Under the pieces are notes generated by a model. It saw only the letters and a list, made by a program, of their open reading frames with translations. It did not search any database and was not told where the DNA came from. Shown here one piece after another: positions 17,325-25,369 of a DNA stretch of 64,000 bases. The DNA comes from Bradyrhizobium sp. WBOS07 (lineage in GTDB: Bacteria > Pseudomonadota > Alphaproteobacteria > Rhizobiales > Xanthobacteraceae): the NCBI RefSeq assembly GCF_024585165.1, contig NZ_CP029008.1, positions 5,413,501 to 5,477,500 of the forward strand, written 5' to 3'. The position numbers and the translations under genes were made by a program. Each line of letters starts with the position of its first letter. Positions within the stretch are counted from its first letter, which is position 1.

Positions 17325-18002
17325 TCAGCCGCGCGTAATGTCGCTCTTCGCGAGATCCCACATCAGGCAGTAGGTGCCGACCGAAACGGGAAGCGGGAAG
17401 GGCGCCGCCGCCGGGCCGGTAAAGCGCTCGGCGATCACGGCGGAGACCGCGCCGATTTGCGTGCCGTCGATCAGCACGAACCAGTCGCGCGCGCCCTCGT
17501 TATTTGTCGCCGGAATTCCTGCTTTTGCACCCGACAGTTCGGGCTCGCTTTCGAGCAGATGCATCGAGATGATGCCGTCGCGCTTGTCCGGCGTCAGTTT
17601 ATCTTGCAGCGCATCACGCCATGCCGCGGCATTGTCCGGCGTCGGTCGCAGCCGCACCAGGCCGAGCGACGCGCCGCGGCCGGTACCCTTGCTGATCGTG
17701 ATGCGGGCGACCACGCGCAGCATGTCCTTGAAGTGCGCCATGGACCGCCGCGACCATTCGGTCTGGTCGGCGAGCCGCGCCCGGTAGGCGGGGCTGTCGA
17801 GCACGCCGACCGTTTCGGTCGAGTACAGCGAGAGATATTTGCGGTTGGCGGCATGCGCGACATAGCGCCGCGCTTCCAGGAAACCCTCGATCGCGACGCG
17901 CTCTTCCAGATGCTCGCGATCGTACCAGCGGTTGAAATCGGCCTCGTCCGCAGCGTCGATGTTCATCGACGTCAGCAGCATGCCCTTTCCGGCGAGCGGC
18001 AT
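17325..18002 (-). CDS. DUF4286 family protein
   Basis: A 225-residue cytoplasmic protein whose N-terminal NRWYDREHLEERVAI segment is typical of a dimeric alpha/beta-barrel fold, repeated in weaker form in the second half. No catalytic function is known. It starts 13 bp after the prolyl aminopeptidase gene ends and is the last gene of the pqq transcription direction, so it may share that transcript. A perfect 12-bp palindrome (GCAACATGTTGC, 17297-17308) lies just past its stop. Confidence 0.75.
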   Translation of the reverse strand: MPLAGKGMLLTSMNIDAADEADFNRWYDREHLEERVAIEGFLEARRYVAHAANRKYLSLYSTETVGVLDSPAYRARLADQTEWSRRSMAHFKDMLRVVARITISKGTGRGASLGLVRLRPTPDNAAAWRDALQDKLTPDKRDGIISMHLLESEPELSGAKAGIPATNNEGARDWFVLIDGTQIGAVSAVIAERFTGPAAAPFPLPVSVGTYCLMWDLAKSDITRG

Positions 18003-18015
18003 TCTTCTTGTCCTC

Positions 18016-19002
18016 TCATCGCCCGATCTTCGATGCGAGGTCCGCGATCGACTTCATGACCGCATCCCTCACGCCGCCATCATAGAGCGAATGTCCGGCT
18101 TCTTCCACGATGCGAAGCTCGGAACCGGGCCATACTTTCGCAAGGGCCTGTGAGGTCTGCGGCGGACAGAGCAGATCGTAGCGGCCCTGCACGATCATGC
18201 CGGGAATGCCGGTGAGCCGATGCGCGTTCCGCAACAGCTGGTCTTCGCTCATGAAGGAATTGTTGACGAAATAATGCGCCTCCATGAACGGCGTTGCCGG
18301 CAGCGTGCGCCAGACGTTCAGCGAGGCGAGGTCGAGCCGCGTTTTGGCTGCCTTGTGCTCGGACAGCGCGCGCTCGGTGTCGTGCCAGGCCCGCGCCGCA
18401 GGGCCGTGCACGGCCGGATCGGCATCGAGGATGCGGCGCCAATAGGCGTCCACCGGTTGCTCGCGCTCGTCAGGCGGCAGAACGCTCAGGAAATCCTCGT
18501 AGAGCGCAGGATAAAACTGGGACAGGCGCAAGGTGAAGGCCGTCTCGACCTCGGCCCGCGTGCCGAGGAACGTCGCGCGCAGGGCAATGCCGGAGACGCG
18601 CTCGGGATGCGCCTCTGCATAAGCCAGCGCCAGCGTGGCGCCCCAGGAGCCGCCGACGACCATCCAGCGCGCGATGCCGAATTTCTCGCGGATCCTCTCC
18701 ATGTCCGCGATCAGGTGCGCCGTGGTGTTGTGCGCGCGCGATCCCTTCGGCCTGCTGCGGCCGCAGCCGCGCTGGTCGAACAGCACGGCGCAGAAACGAT
18801 CAGGGTCGAACAGCCGGCGATGGTCCGGCTGGCAGCCGCTGCCGGGTCCGCCGTGCAGGTAGATCGCTGGGATTCCGTCGGCGCGGCCGACGCTCTCGAC
18901 GTAGAGCTCATGGCCGTCGCCGACGTCGAGCATTTCGGAAGTCAGCGGCGCAAAGGGATCGGCGCGTCGCGCCGCCGTGCCTGCGTCGGCGTCAGGTCCC
19001 AT
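18016..19002 (-). CDS. pip: Prolyl aminopeptidase (S33 family)
   Basis: A 328-residue alpha/beta hydrolase of the proline iminopeptidase family. It has the oxyanion HGGPGSG loop, FDQRGCGRSRP, the nucleophile elbow GGSWG, an acid in VQGRYDLLCPP and the histidine in EEAGHS. It removes N-terminal proline from peptides in the cytosol. It overlaps pqqE by 11 bases and so belongs to the pqq operon. Peptidases at the end of pqq operons are known in pseudomonads, and PqqA has a proline four residues before its crosslinked glutamate, so a role in trimming the precursor is possible. Confidence 0.88.
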   Translation of the reverse strand: MGPDADAGTAARRADPFAPLTSEMLDVGDGHELYVESVGRADGIPAIYLHGGPGSGCQPDHRRLFDPDRFCAVLFDQRGCGRSRPKGSRAHNTTAHLIADMERIREKFGIARWMVVGGSWGATLALAYAEAHPERVSGIALRATFLGTRAEVETAFTLRLSQFYPALYEDFLSVLPPDEREQPVDAYWRRILDADPAVHGPAARAWHDTERALSEHKAAKTRLDLASLNVWRTLPATPFMEAHYFVNNSFMSEDQLLRNAHRLTGIPGMIVQGRYDLLCPPQTSQALAKVWPGSELRIVEEAGHSLYDGGVRDAVMKSIADLASKIGR

Positions 19003-20173
19003 TCTCGGATTCCAGGGTGCCGCCGGCGAAGTTGCGATAGAGGAAGCGGCTGGTCTCGCCCTCGGCCTCGGCTTCCGCCTGCTTGAAGATGGTCTCGTGC
19101 AGGGGCGACAGCGCGCAGGCGGGATCGGTGTTGGCGGCGTCCCCGGTCAGCGCAAAGGCCTGGCAGCGGCAGCCGCCGAAATCGATCTCGCGGAACTCGC
19201 AGGACTTGCACGGCTCCTTCATCCAGCCGGTGCCGCGATAGCGGTTGAAGGCCTCGGAATTCTGCCAGATCCAGGCGATCGAATGATTGGAGCGCACCGA
19301 CTCGAACTCGAGCCCGGTGATGCTCTCGGCGGCGTGGCAGGGCAGCACCTTGCCGGCGGGCGAGATGTTGAAGAACTGCCGGCCCCAACCGCCCATGCAT
19401 TTCTTCGGCCGCAGCGCGTAGTAATCGGGAACGACATAGTCGATCGTCAGCCGACCCTTCAGCCGCTCGCGCGCCGCCTCGACGATTTCAGTGCATTCGT
19501 CCAGCTGCGCCACGGTCGGCATCAAGGCGGCGCGGTTCTTCAGCGCCCAGCCGTAATATTGCACATTGGCGACCTCCAGCCGGTCGGCGTCGAGATCGAG
19601 CGACATCTGGATGATGTCAGGCAGCTGGTGCAAATTCTGCCGGTGCATCACCGCGTTGACGGTGAGCGGCAAATCGAGCTCGCGCGTCCATTTTGCGACC
19701 TCGAGCTTCTTGCGATGGCCGCCCTTGTAGCCGGCGACGCGGTCGGCGAGGCCTTCCTCGATGCCCTGGAAGGAGATCTGCACATGGCAGAGCCCGGCAT
19801 CGGCAAGCTCGCTCAGACGCTCGCGCGTCAGCAGCACGGCCGAGGTGATCAGATTGGTGTAGAGCCCGACCTCGCTGGCGTGCTTCACCAGCTCGACGAG
19901 ATCCTTCCGCGCGGTCGGCTCGCCGCCGGAGAAGTGCACCTGGAGCACGCCGATCTCGGCGAGCTCGCTCAAGACCTTCTTCCATTCCTCGGTGGTCAGC
20001 TCCTTGCCCGAGCGGTCCAGCTCGACCGGATTGGAGCAATAGGGACATTGCAGCGGGCAGCGATGCGTGATCTCGAGCAGCACCGCGAGCGGGATGCCGA
20101 AGGTCTCCGCCGTCGAGCGCTGCTTCTCCAGCACCGCCAGGCTGTCGCTGGATGGGATGGTCACGTCGCTCAT
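18992..20173 (-). CDS. pqqE: PqqA peptide cyclase (radical SAM)
   Basis: A 393-residue radical SAM enzyme with the cluster motif CPLQCPYC near the N-terminus, a GGEP motif, and a C-terminal SPASM domain with cysteines around KKCMGGWGRQF and EPCKSCEFRE. It forms the carbon-carbon bond between the glutamate and tyrosine of PqqA, the first committed step to the redox cofactor PQQ, with PqqD as peptide chaperone. Its ATG overlaps the pqqD stop by four bases. Confidence 0.96.
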   Translation of the reverse strand: MSDVTIPSSDSLAVLEKQRSTAETFGIPLAVLLEITHRCPLQCPYCSNPVELDRSGKELTTEEWKKVLSELAEIGVLQVHFSGGEPTARKDLVELVKHASEVGLYTNLITSAVLLTRERLSELADAGLCHVQISFQGIEEGLADRVAGYKGGHRKKLEVAKWTRELDLPLTVNAVMHRQNLHQLPDIIQMSLDLDADRLEVANVQYYGWALKNRAALMPTVAQLDECTEIVEAARERLKGRLTIDYVVPDYYALRPKKCMGGWGRQFFNISPAGKVLPCHAAESITGLEFESVRSNHSIAWIWQNSEAFNRYRGTGWMKEPCKSCEFREIDFGGCRCQAFALTGDAANTDPACALSPLHETIFKQAEAEAEGETSRFLYRNFAGGTLESENGT

Positions 20174-20481
20174 GACGTCTTCTCCCTGATCTCGGTGAGA
20201 AAGCCCTTGTCGGCGAGATCCTGCAGCATGACGATGACGTCGGCCAGGATCGCCTCGCGGGGAGCTGCGTATTTCGCCGCCAGCTGGTCGGAGACGTCGC
20301 CGACGCTGCGCTTGCCGTCGCAGAGCTGCAGCACCTCGACCGCGATCTCGTCCGGCGCCAGCACGCGTTCCGGGGCCAGGATCACCCAGACCTTTCGGGT
20401 CTCGTCATATTTCAGCTTGGCATGCCGCGGCAGCACGGGGCGGCTTGCCTCGCTGACGCTGATGTGACGCGGCCCGGCCAT
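20170..20481 (-). CDS. pqqD: PQQ biosynthesis peptide chaperone
   Basis: A 103-residue protein from ATG 20481. The PqqD fold is recognisable from PVLPRHAKLKYDETRK, then ILAPERVLAPDEIAVEVLQL and a C-terminal LADKGFL segment. It binds the PqqA precursor and delivers it to PqqE. The gene lies 11 bp below pqqC and is coupled to pqqE by an ATGA overlap. A longer frame to 20835 covers pqqC and is not used. Confidence 0.95.
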   Translation of the reverse strand: MAGPRHISVSEASRPVLPRHAKLKYDETRKVWVILAPERVLAPDEIAVEVLQLCDGKRSVGDVSDQLAAKYAAPREAILADVIVMLQDLADKGFLTEIREKTS

Positions 20482-20492
20482 CAATCTTCGTC

Positions 20493-21272
20493 TCAGCCCG
20501 CTTTGGGCACGAACGCGCCCGGCGGAATGTGGCCCTCGACATAGGCGTGCTGGAGCGCGTCCAGCTGCACCCACAGCACGTTGGTCTTGAAGATCAGCGC
20601 GTTGCACACCTGTGCGCGCTGCTCCGGCGTCGTGGCGTGCCTCTTGACGTAGTCGAGCGCGAAATTGGCATCGCGCGGCGCCTGCGTCAGGCGGCGCTTG
20701 AAGTAGCTCATGGTGTCGGGATTGACGAAATCGTAGTGCTGCAGCATGCCGGCGATGCGCTCTTCGTGGATGCTCGGCGCGAACAGCTCGGTCAGCGAGG
20801 AGGCGATCGCCTCCAGCGGGCTCTTCTCGCGGCAATAATGCACGTAGGCCTCGACCGCGAAGCGCGTCGCCGGCAAGATGCCTTCGGTGGATTCCACGTA
20901 GGCGGTGTCGAGGCCGAGACCCTCGGTCAGCTTGATCCAGCGCTCGATGCCGCCTTCGGCGCCGACATCGCCATCATGGTCCTCGATGCGGTGGCGCCAT
21001 TCCAGGCGGGTGGCGCGGTCGCGGAAGCGCGAGATCACCACCGCGTCCTTGATCGGGATCGTGCTCTGGTAATAATAGCGGTTGAGCGCCCAGGCCTGCA
21101 CCTGGCCCTTGTTCAGCTTGCCGCCGTGCAGCAGCTTATGGAACGGATGCAGGCTGTGATAGCGGGTCGCGCCGATGTGGCGCAACGTCGCCTCGAGCTC
21201 CTCGGCCGAGTTGAGCCTGATATCCCTGCCGATCGAGAGCGCAGTCATTCCAGTCATTGATGCCGTAGTCAC
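20493..21272 (-). CDS. pqqC: Pyrroloquinoline-quinone synthase
   Basis: A 259-residue cofactor-free oxidase of the TENA/heme oxygenase-like fold that carries out the final ring closure and eight-electron oxidation to PQQ. Diagnostic segments are HPFHKLLHGGKL, NRYYYQSTIPIKDA and HRIEDHDGD, which include active-site histidines. Its start overlaps the pqqB stop by four bases. Three methionines lie near the start, and MTALSIGRD is an equally good N-terminus. Confidence 0.96.
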   Translation of the reverse strand: MTTASMTGMTALSIGRDIRLNSAEELEATLRHIGATRYHSLHPFHKLLHGGKLNKGQVQAWALNRYYYQSTIPIKDAVVISRFRDRATRLEWRHRIEDHDGDVGAEGGIERWIKLTEGLGLDTAYVESTEGILPATRFAVEAYVHYCREKSPLEAIASSLTELFAPSIHEERIAGMLQHYDFVNPDTMSYFKRRLTQAPRDANFALDYVKRHATTPEQRAQVCNALIFKTNVLWVQLDALQHAYVEGHIPPGAFVPKAG

Positions 21273-22198
21273 AGCACGATCTCCGTTCCATCCGCCGGTA
21301 TCTGCCAGCCCGCCGCTTCAGCTTGCTTGCGCTCGGGCGAGGCAGGCAGCAGCGCCGGGTTCGAGTTATTGATATGCAGAAATATCTTCCTGTCGATATC
21401 GAGATCGGCCAGGCGCGCGATCGCGCCGTCGTCGCCGGACATGGCGACATGTCCCATGCTCTTGCCGGTCTTGTGGCCGAGGCCGGCCCTGATCATCTCG
21501 TCGTCCCGCCAGACCGTGCCGTCGAAGAACACCAGTGAGGCGCCGTCGATCTCGGCCTTGAGCGCGTCGGTCACGTCGGCACAGGCTGCGATGAAGTAGA
21601 AATATTTCCCGGTCGCCTTGTCGGTGATTTTCAGGCCCAGCGTATCGCCGTCGCCGCTGCTCCCGCCGGGATGCGCCTTGCCTTCCAGGTACCAGGCCGA
21701 CTTGCCCGAGACCGCGAAGGGCAGCACTTCCAGTCCGGAACGTGCGCCGTCCGTGAGGCGCGGCTCGAACGGCTCGCGGATGGAAATCGGCTGGCGCCGC
21801 ACGTGCTTCTCGTTCAGCACGTTGAAGATGCTGTTGCTGGCGAGGATCGCCAGCACTTTGTCATGCGCATAGATGGTGAACGGCGAGCTCTCGCGCATCG
21901 AGAGCAGGCCCGCCACCGCATCCACTTCGCTGTTGGTCAGGATCACGCCCGCAATCGGGCTGTGGCGTAGCGCTCCGGCCTTGGGGTGCAGTTGCGGCGT
22001 GGCATTCAATTGCTGGCGCAGGTCGGGGGAGGCGTTGATCAGGAACCAGTTCTCGCCGTCGCCGCTGAAGGCGACCGAGGCCTGCGTCCGGTGCAGCTCA
22101 GGCCCGCCTTTGCGAGCCGCCCGGCAGCCTTCGCAGCCGCAATTCCACTGGGGAACTCCGCCGCCGGCTGCGGCGCCCAGGACGACGACGCGAAGCAT
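21269..22198 (-). CDS. pqqB: PQQ biosynthesis protein PqqB (metallo-beta-lactamase fold)
   Basis: A 309-residue protein from ATG 22198 (MLRVVVLG). Markers are GGVPQWNCGCEGC, with zinc-binding cysteines, and late HVAMSGDDG and IFLHINNSNP segments. It is thought to hydroxylate the tyrosine-derived part of the PqqA peptide after crosslinking. A frame extension to 22222 is possible but less likely. It begins 98 bp after pqqA. Confidence 0.95.
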   Translation of the reverse strand: MLRVVVLGAAAGGGVPQWNCGCEGCRAARKGGPELHRTQASVAFSGDGENWFLINASPDLRQQLNATPQLHPKAGALRHSPIAGVILTNSEVDAVAGLLSMRESSPFTIYAHDKVLAILASNSIFNVLNEKHVRRQPISIREPFEPRLTDGARSGLEVLPFAVSGKSAWYLEGKAHPGGSSGDGDTLGLKITDKATGKYFYFIAACADVTDALKAEIDGASLVFFDGTVWRDDEMIRAGLGHKTGKSMGHVAMSGDDGAIARLADLDIDRKIFLHINNSNPALLPASPERKQAEAAGWQIPADGTEIVL

Positions 22199-22296
22199 GA
22201 TCCGTCTCCTGGAAGGGAACACGCGCGGTGGATCTCAGGCCGACGCAAGCGCCGACACAAGATCCACCGCCGCAGAACGCGAGTTCGCCAACCGGC

Positions 22297-22377
22297 TTAC
22301 TTGCGGGTGGCGCTCACATACATGTTGATTTCCATGCCACAGGGCACTTCGACGATCTTCGGGGCTTTCCATGCCAT
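22297..22377 (-). CDS. pqqA: PQQ precursor peptide
   Basis: A 26-residue ribosomally made precursor beginning MAWKAPKIVEVPCG. The conserved glutamate and tyrosine that become PQQ are E16 and Y20, with the canonical three-residue spacing (EINMY). It is the first gene of pqqABCDE and too short for most gene callers. Its frame reads back to 22611 but the MAW start is standard for the family. A proline at position 12 lies upstream of the crosslinked pair. Confidence 0.95.
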   Translation of the reverse strand: MAWKAPKIVEVPCGMEINMYVSATRK

Positions 22378-22641
22378 TTTGGCTCTCCATTTCTGCGAAT
22401 TCGGACGTATCCGCCCACTGGCTAAGTTAATGCGGGCGGAGAAGTTCGCTAGTGAAATTTTCCCGGACCTAGGTAGTAGGCCTGCCGAATTGCTGCACTG
22501 CAAAGCGAGCGCATTGCCGCCGTAAAGATCCGCAATGGACATTCGCAAAAACCGCCGATAGGTCGTGATCCCTGTCGGGATAAACGAGTTGTGAGTAAGA
22601 ACGGCTTCCAATCATCTGCAGGCGACCCCATTGGATCAGGC

Positions 22642-22899
22642 ATGCCCAGATATTTCTTCAACACCCGTATCGGCGACGAATTGATCGTGGATCCTGACGG
22701 CGAGGATCTGCGCAACCCCGACCGCGCCTGGGAGGTCGCCCGCCAGATGATCCTGGAGGTGGTGAAGTCGGAAGGCACCCAGCGGGCCCTGCTCGAGGCG
22801 GTGATCGAGGTGACCGACACCGACGGCGAGGTCGTGCTGGAGTTTCCCTTCACCGAGGCGCTGCTGGACCTGCCGGATCCGTCCGCGACGCGGCATTAG
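22642..22899 (+). CDS. Small DUF6894-like protein
   Basis: An 85-residue cytoplasmic protein from ATG 22642 that begins PRYFFNTRIGDEL and continues with an acidic linker and alternating charged helices, the pattern of a small family common in Bradyrhizobium, often annotated DUF6894. No function is known. An upstream GTG at 22591 would add 17 residues unlike the family. It is transcribed away from pqqA and is followed by a family B repeat. Confidence 0.75.
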   Translation: MPRYFFNTRIGDELIVDPDGEDLRNPDRAWEVARQMILEVVKSEGTQRALLEAVIEVTDTDGEVVLEFPFTEALLDLPDPSATRH

Positions 22900-22913
22900 C
22901 CCCTCTCTCTCCC

Positions 22914-23000
22914 CGTCATTGCGAGGAGCCCCTGCGACGAAGCAATCCAGACTGCCTCCGCGGAGGGATTCTGGATTGCTTCGCTTCGCTCGCAATGACG
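22914..23000. repeat. Extragenic palindromic repeat, family B copy 2
   Basis: About 87 bases with CGTCATTGCGAGGAG at the left and CGCAATGACG at the right, plus inner AAGCAATCCAG / CTGGATTGCTT arms. It is the uninterrupted form of the copy at 8865. Confidence 0.82.
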
Positions 23001-23103
23001 ACGGATGCAGCAATCCAAGCCTCGCCGCCCTCTACCCCTGCGAAATCCGCATGGCTTTGCTGCGTTCCCGGCGCTAAAAGACGCCGGATACACGGAGCAA
23101 GCC

Positions 23104-24504
23104 ATGCAAGATCTCTGGCGCCTGTCGGCCGCCGACCTCGCCACCCTCGTCAAATCCAGGAAAGTCTCCGCCAGGGAGGCGGCCACGGCCGGTCTTGCCC
23201 GGCTCGACGCCGTCAATCCCCAGCTCAACGCGGTGATCGACCACCGGCCGGACGACGTGCTCAAGCAGGCCGACGCCGTCGATGCCGCCATCGCGCGAGG
23301 CGAGGACGTCGGCGTGCTCGCCGGCGTGCCCGTCACCATCAAGGCCAATGTCGATCAGGAAGGCTTTGCCACCACCAACGGCCTGAAGCTGCAGCGCGAT
23401 GTGATCGCGCGCGAGGACAATCCCGTCGTCGCCAATTTCCGCAAGGCCGGCGCCATTCTGCTCGGCCGCACCAATTGCCCGGCCTTCTCCTATCGCTGGT
23501 TCACCACCAATCTGATTCATGGCGACACCAAGAACCCGCGCGATGCATCGCTGACGCCGGGCGGCTCCTCCGGCGGCGCCGGTTCCGCGGTCGCGGCCGG
23601 CATCGGCCACATCGCCCACGGCACCGACATTGCGGGCTCGATCCGCTATCCCGCCTATGCCTGCGGCGTGCACGGCCTGCGTCCGACCCTCGGCCGCATC
23701 CCCGCCTTCAACCCCGCGCTGCCGGAGCGCCCGATCGGGCCGCAGATCATGGCGGTGTCGGGTCCGCTGGCGCGCACCGTCAACGACCTCAGGATTTCGC
23801 TCGAAGCCATGGCTGCCCGCGACATCCGCGATCCCTGGTTCGTGCCGGTGCCGCTGCAAGGCCCCGCGCGGGACAAGCGCGCCGCGCTTTGCCTCAATCC
23901 CGGCGGCCTTGCCACCACGGCGGAGGTGAAGGCGGCGGTGAGCGATGCCGGCAAGCGGCTGGAGCGCGCCGGTTGGACCGTCGACGTGATCGAGGATACG
24001 CCGCCGATGCGCGAGGCGGTGGAGTGGCAGATCAAGCTCTGGCTCGGCGACGGCTACGAGGCGCAGCTCGAGATGGCCGAGCGCGAGGGCGACCCCGGCG
24101 CGCTGGCGTGCCTGCGCGGCAACCGCGCCAGGGTGACGCCGATGGACCAAGCCAATTACGCCAAGGCGCTGACGCGCCGCGCCACCCTGACGCGCGAGTG
24201 GATGCTGTTCTTCGAAAAGTATGCCGTGCTGCTGACGCCGGTCTCGGGCGAGCTGCCGTTCCCGGATCACCTCGACCGCAAGGACGACGAATCCTTTAAG
24301 CGGGTCTGGGAAGCGCAGCTGCCGCAGATCGCCATCCCCTTCATGGGCTTGCCGGGCCTCGTGGTCTCCACGGGCCTGGTCGGCAAGGCGCCGGTCGGCG
24401 TGCACGTCGTGTCCGGCCGCTATCGCGAGGATCTCTGTCTGCTCGCCGGCGAAGCGATCGAGGCCGGCGGCGTGCCGCCGTCGCCGATCGACCCCGTGGG
24501 CTAG
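23104..24504 (+). CDS. Amidase signature family enzyme
   Basis: A 466-residue amidase from ATG 23104, preceded by GGAG six bases upstream. The catalytic lysine is in VTIKANVD, the cis-serine in the glycine/serine-rich PGGSSGGAGSA run, and the nucleophilic serine in GTDIAGSIRYPA. It would hydrolyse an amide to acid and ammonia in the cytosol; the substrate cannot be told from sequence. Glutathione peroxidase follows after two bases. An in-frame extension to 23005 overlaps the repeat and is not favoured. Confidence 0.92.
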   Translation: MQDLWRLSAADLATLVKSRKVSAREAATAGLARLDAVNPQLNAVIDHRPDDVLKQADAVDAAIARGEDVGVLAGVPVTIKANVDQEGFATTNGLKLQRDVIAREDNPVVANFRKAGAILLGRTNCPAFSYRWFTTNLIHGDTKNPRDASLTPGGSSGGAGSAVAAGIGHIAHGTDIAGSIRYPAYACGVHGLRPTLGRIPAFNPALPERPIGPQIMAVSGPLARTVNDLRISLEAMAARDIRDPWFVPVPLQGPARDKRAALCLNPGGLATTAEVKAAVSDAGKRLERAGWTVDVIEDTPPMREAVEWQIKLWLGDGYEAQLEMAEREGDPGALACLRGNRARVTPMDQANYAKALTRRATLTREWMLFFEKYAVLLTPVSGELPFPDHLDRKDDESFKRVWEAQLPQIAIPFMGLPGLVVSTGLVGKAPVGVHVVSGRYREDLCLLAGEAIEAGGVPPSPIDPVG

Positions 24505-24506
24505 CG

Positions 24507-24983
24507 ATGTCCGCCATCTACGACTTCAAGGCCAACTCCCTTGCCGGCGAGGAGGTGCCCATGAGGCGTTTCGCGGGACAGGTGCTGCTGATCGTCAACA
24601 CCGCGAGCAAATGCGGCTTCACGCCGCAATATCGCGGCCTGGAGGATCTGCACCGCGATCTCTCGCCGCGCGGCTTCTCCGTGCTCGGCTTTCCCTGCAA
24701 CCAGTTCGGTGCGCAGGAGCCGGGCCAGGCGAGCGAGATCCAGGCGTTCTGCTTGGCCAATTACGCCGTCACCTTCCCGCTGTTCGAGAAGGTCGACGTC
24801 AACGGCGCAAATGCGCACCCTCTGTATGCGTACCTGAAACGTCAGCAATCGGGCCTGTTGGGGGCATCCATCAAATGGAATTTCACCAAATTCCTGGTGG
24901 ACCGTGACGGCCGCGTGGTCGCGCGCTACGCGCCGACCGCCCGGCCCGAAGCATTGCGCAGCCAAATCGAAACACTGTTGTGA
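24507..24983 (+). CDS. Glutathione peroxidase family protein (cysteine type)
   Basis: A 158-residue thioredoxin-fold peroxidase. The active cysteine is C36 in NTASKCGFTPQY; the partner glutamine is in FPCNQFGAQEPG and the tryptophan/asparagine in IKWNFTKFLVD. It reduces hydrogen peroxide or lipid peroxides, in bacteria usually with thioredoxin as reductant. No signal peptide is seen. It lies two bases after the amidase stop and precedes the DUF3297 gene, a common pairing. Confidence 0.93.
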   Translation: MSAIYDFKANSLAGEEVPMRRFAGQVLLIVNTASKCGFTPQYRGLEDLHRDLSPRGFSVLGFPCNQFGAQEPGQASEIQAFCLANYAVTFPLFEKVDVNGANAHPLYAYLKRQQSGLLGASIKWNFTKFLVDRDGRVVARYAPTARPEALRSQIETLL

Positions 24984-24994
24984 GCGAGACAATC

Positions 24995-25237
24995 ATGAGC
25001 GACGAATTTCCGGACCGCCTGTCGGTCGATCCGAACAGCCCCTATTACAACGCGGACATCCTGTCGCGCGACGTCGGCATCCGCTTCAAGGGCATCGAGA
25101 AGACCAATGTCGAGGAGTACTGCATCAGCGAAGGCTGGGTCCGCGTCACCGCCGGCAACGCCAAGGACCGCCACGGCAACCCGCTGACCATCAAGGTGCA
25201 CGGGCCGGTGGAGCCGTATTTCAGGGATAAGAAGTAG
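24995..25237 (+). CDS. DUF3297 family protein
   Basis: An 80-residue protein from ATG 24995. The segments PDRLSVDPNSPYYN and RDVGIRFKGIEK are typical of DUF3297, small proteins often found beside glutathione peroxidase genes. A GTG at 24980 would overlap the previous stop and couple translation, adding five residues. Function is unknown; an oxidative stress link rests on context only. Confidence 0.85.
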   Translation: MSDEFPDRLSVDPNSPYYNADILSRDVGIRFKGIEKTNVEEYCISEGWVRVTAGNAKDRHGNPLTIKVHGPVEPYFRDKK

Positions 25238-25265
25238 TTTCGGAGCGCGCGCCGCGCTCTCTCCA

Positions 25266-25351
25266 CGTCATTGCGAGCGAAGCGAAGCAATCCAGGATCT
25301 CGCCGTTGAGGCAGTCTGGATTGCTTCGTCGCTTCGCTCCTCGCAATGACG
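25266..25351. repeat. Extragenic palindromic repeat, family B copy 3
   Basis: About 86 bases with CGTCATTGCGAGCG at the left, CTCGCAATGACG at the right, and AAGCAATCCAG / CTGGATTGCTT inside. The right arm ends 18 bases before the tarD start, so it may form part of that gene's leader. Confidence 0.82.
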
Positions 25352-25369
25352 AAAGTGAAAGGCCATCCC

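Noticed and set aside
22297..22611. A 104-residue version of the pqqA frame
   Set aside because: The precursor family is 22-29 residues and begins at the MAW-type start at 22377; the upstream part is leader sequence.
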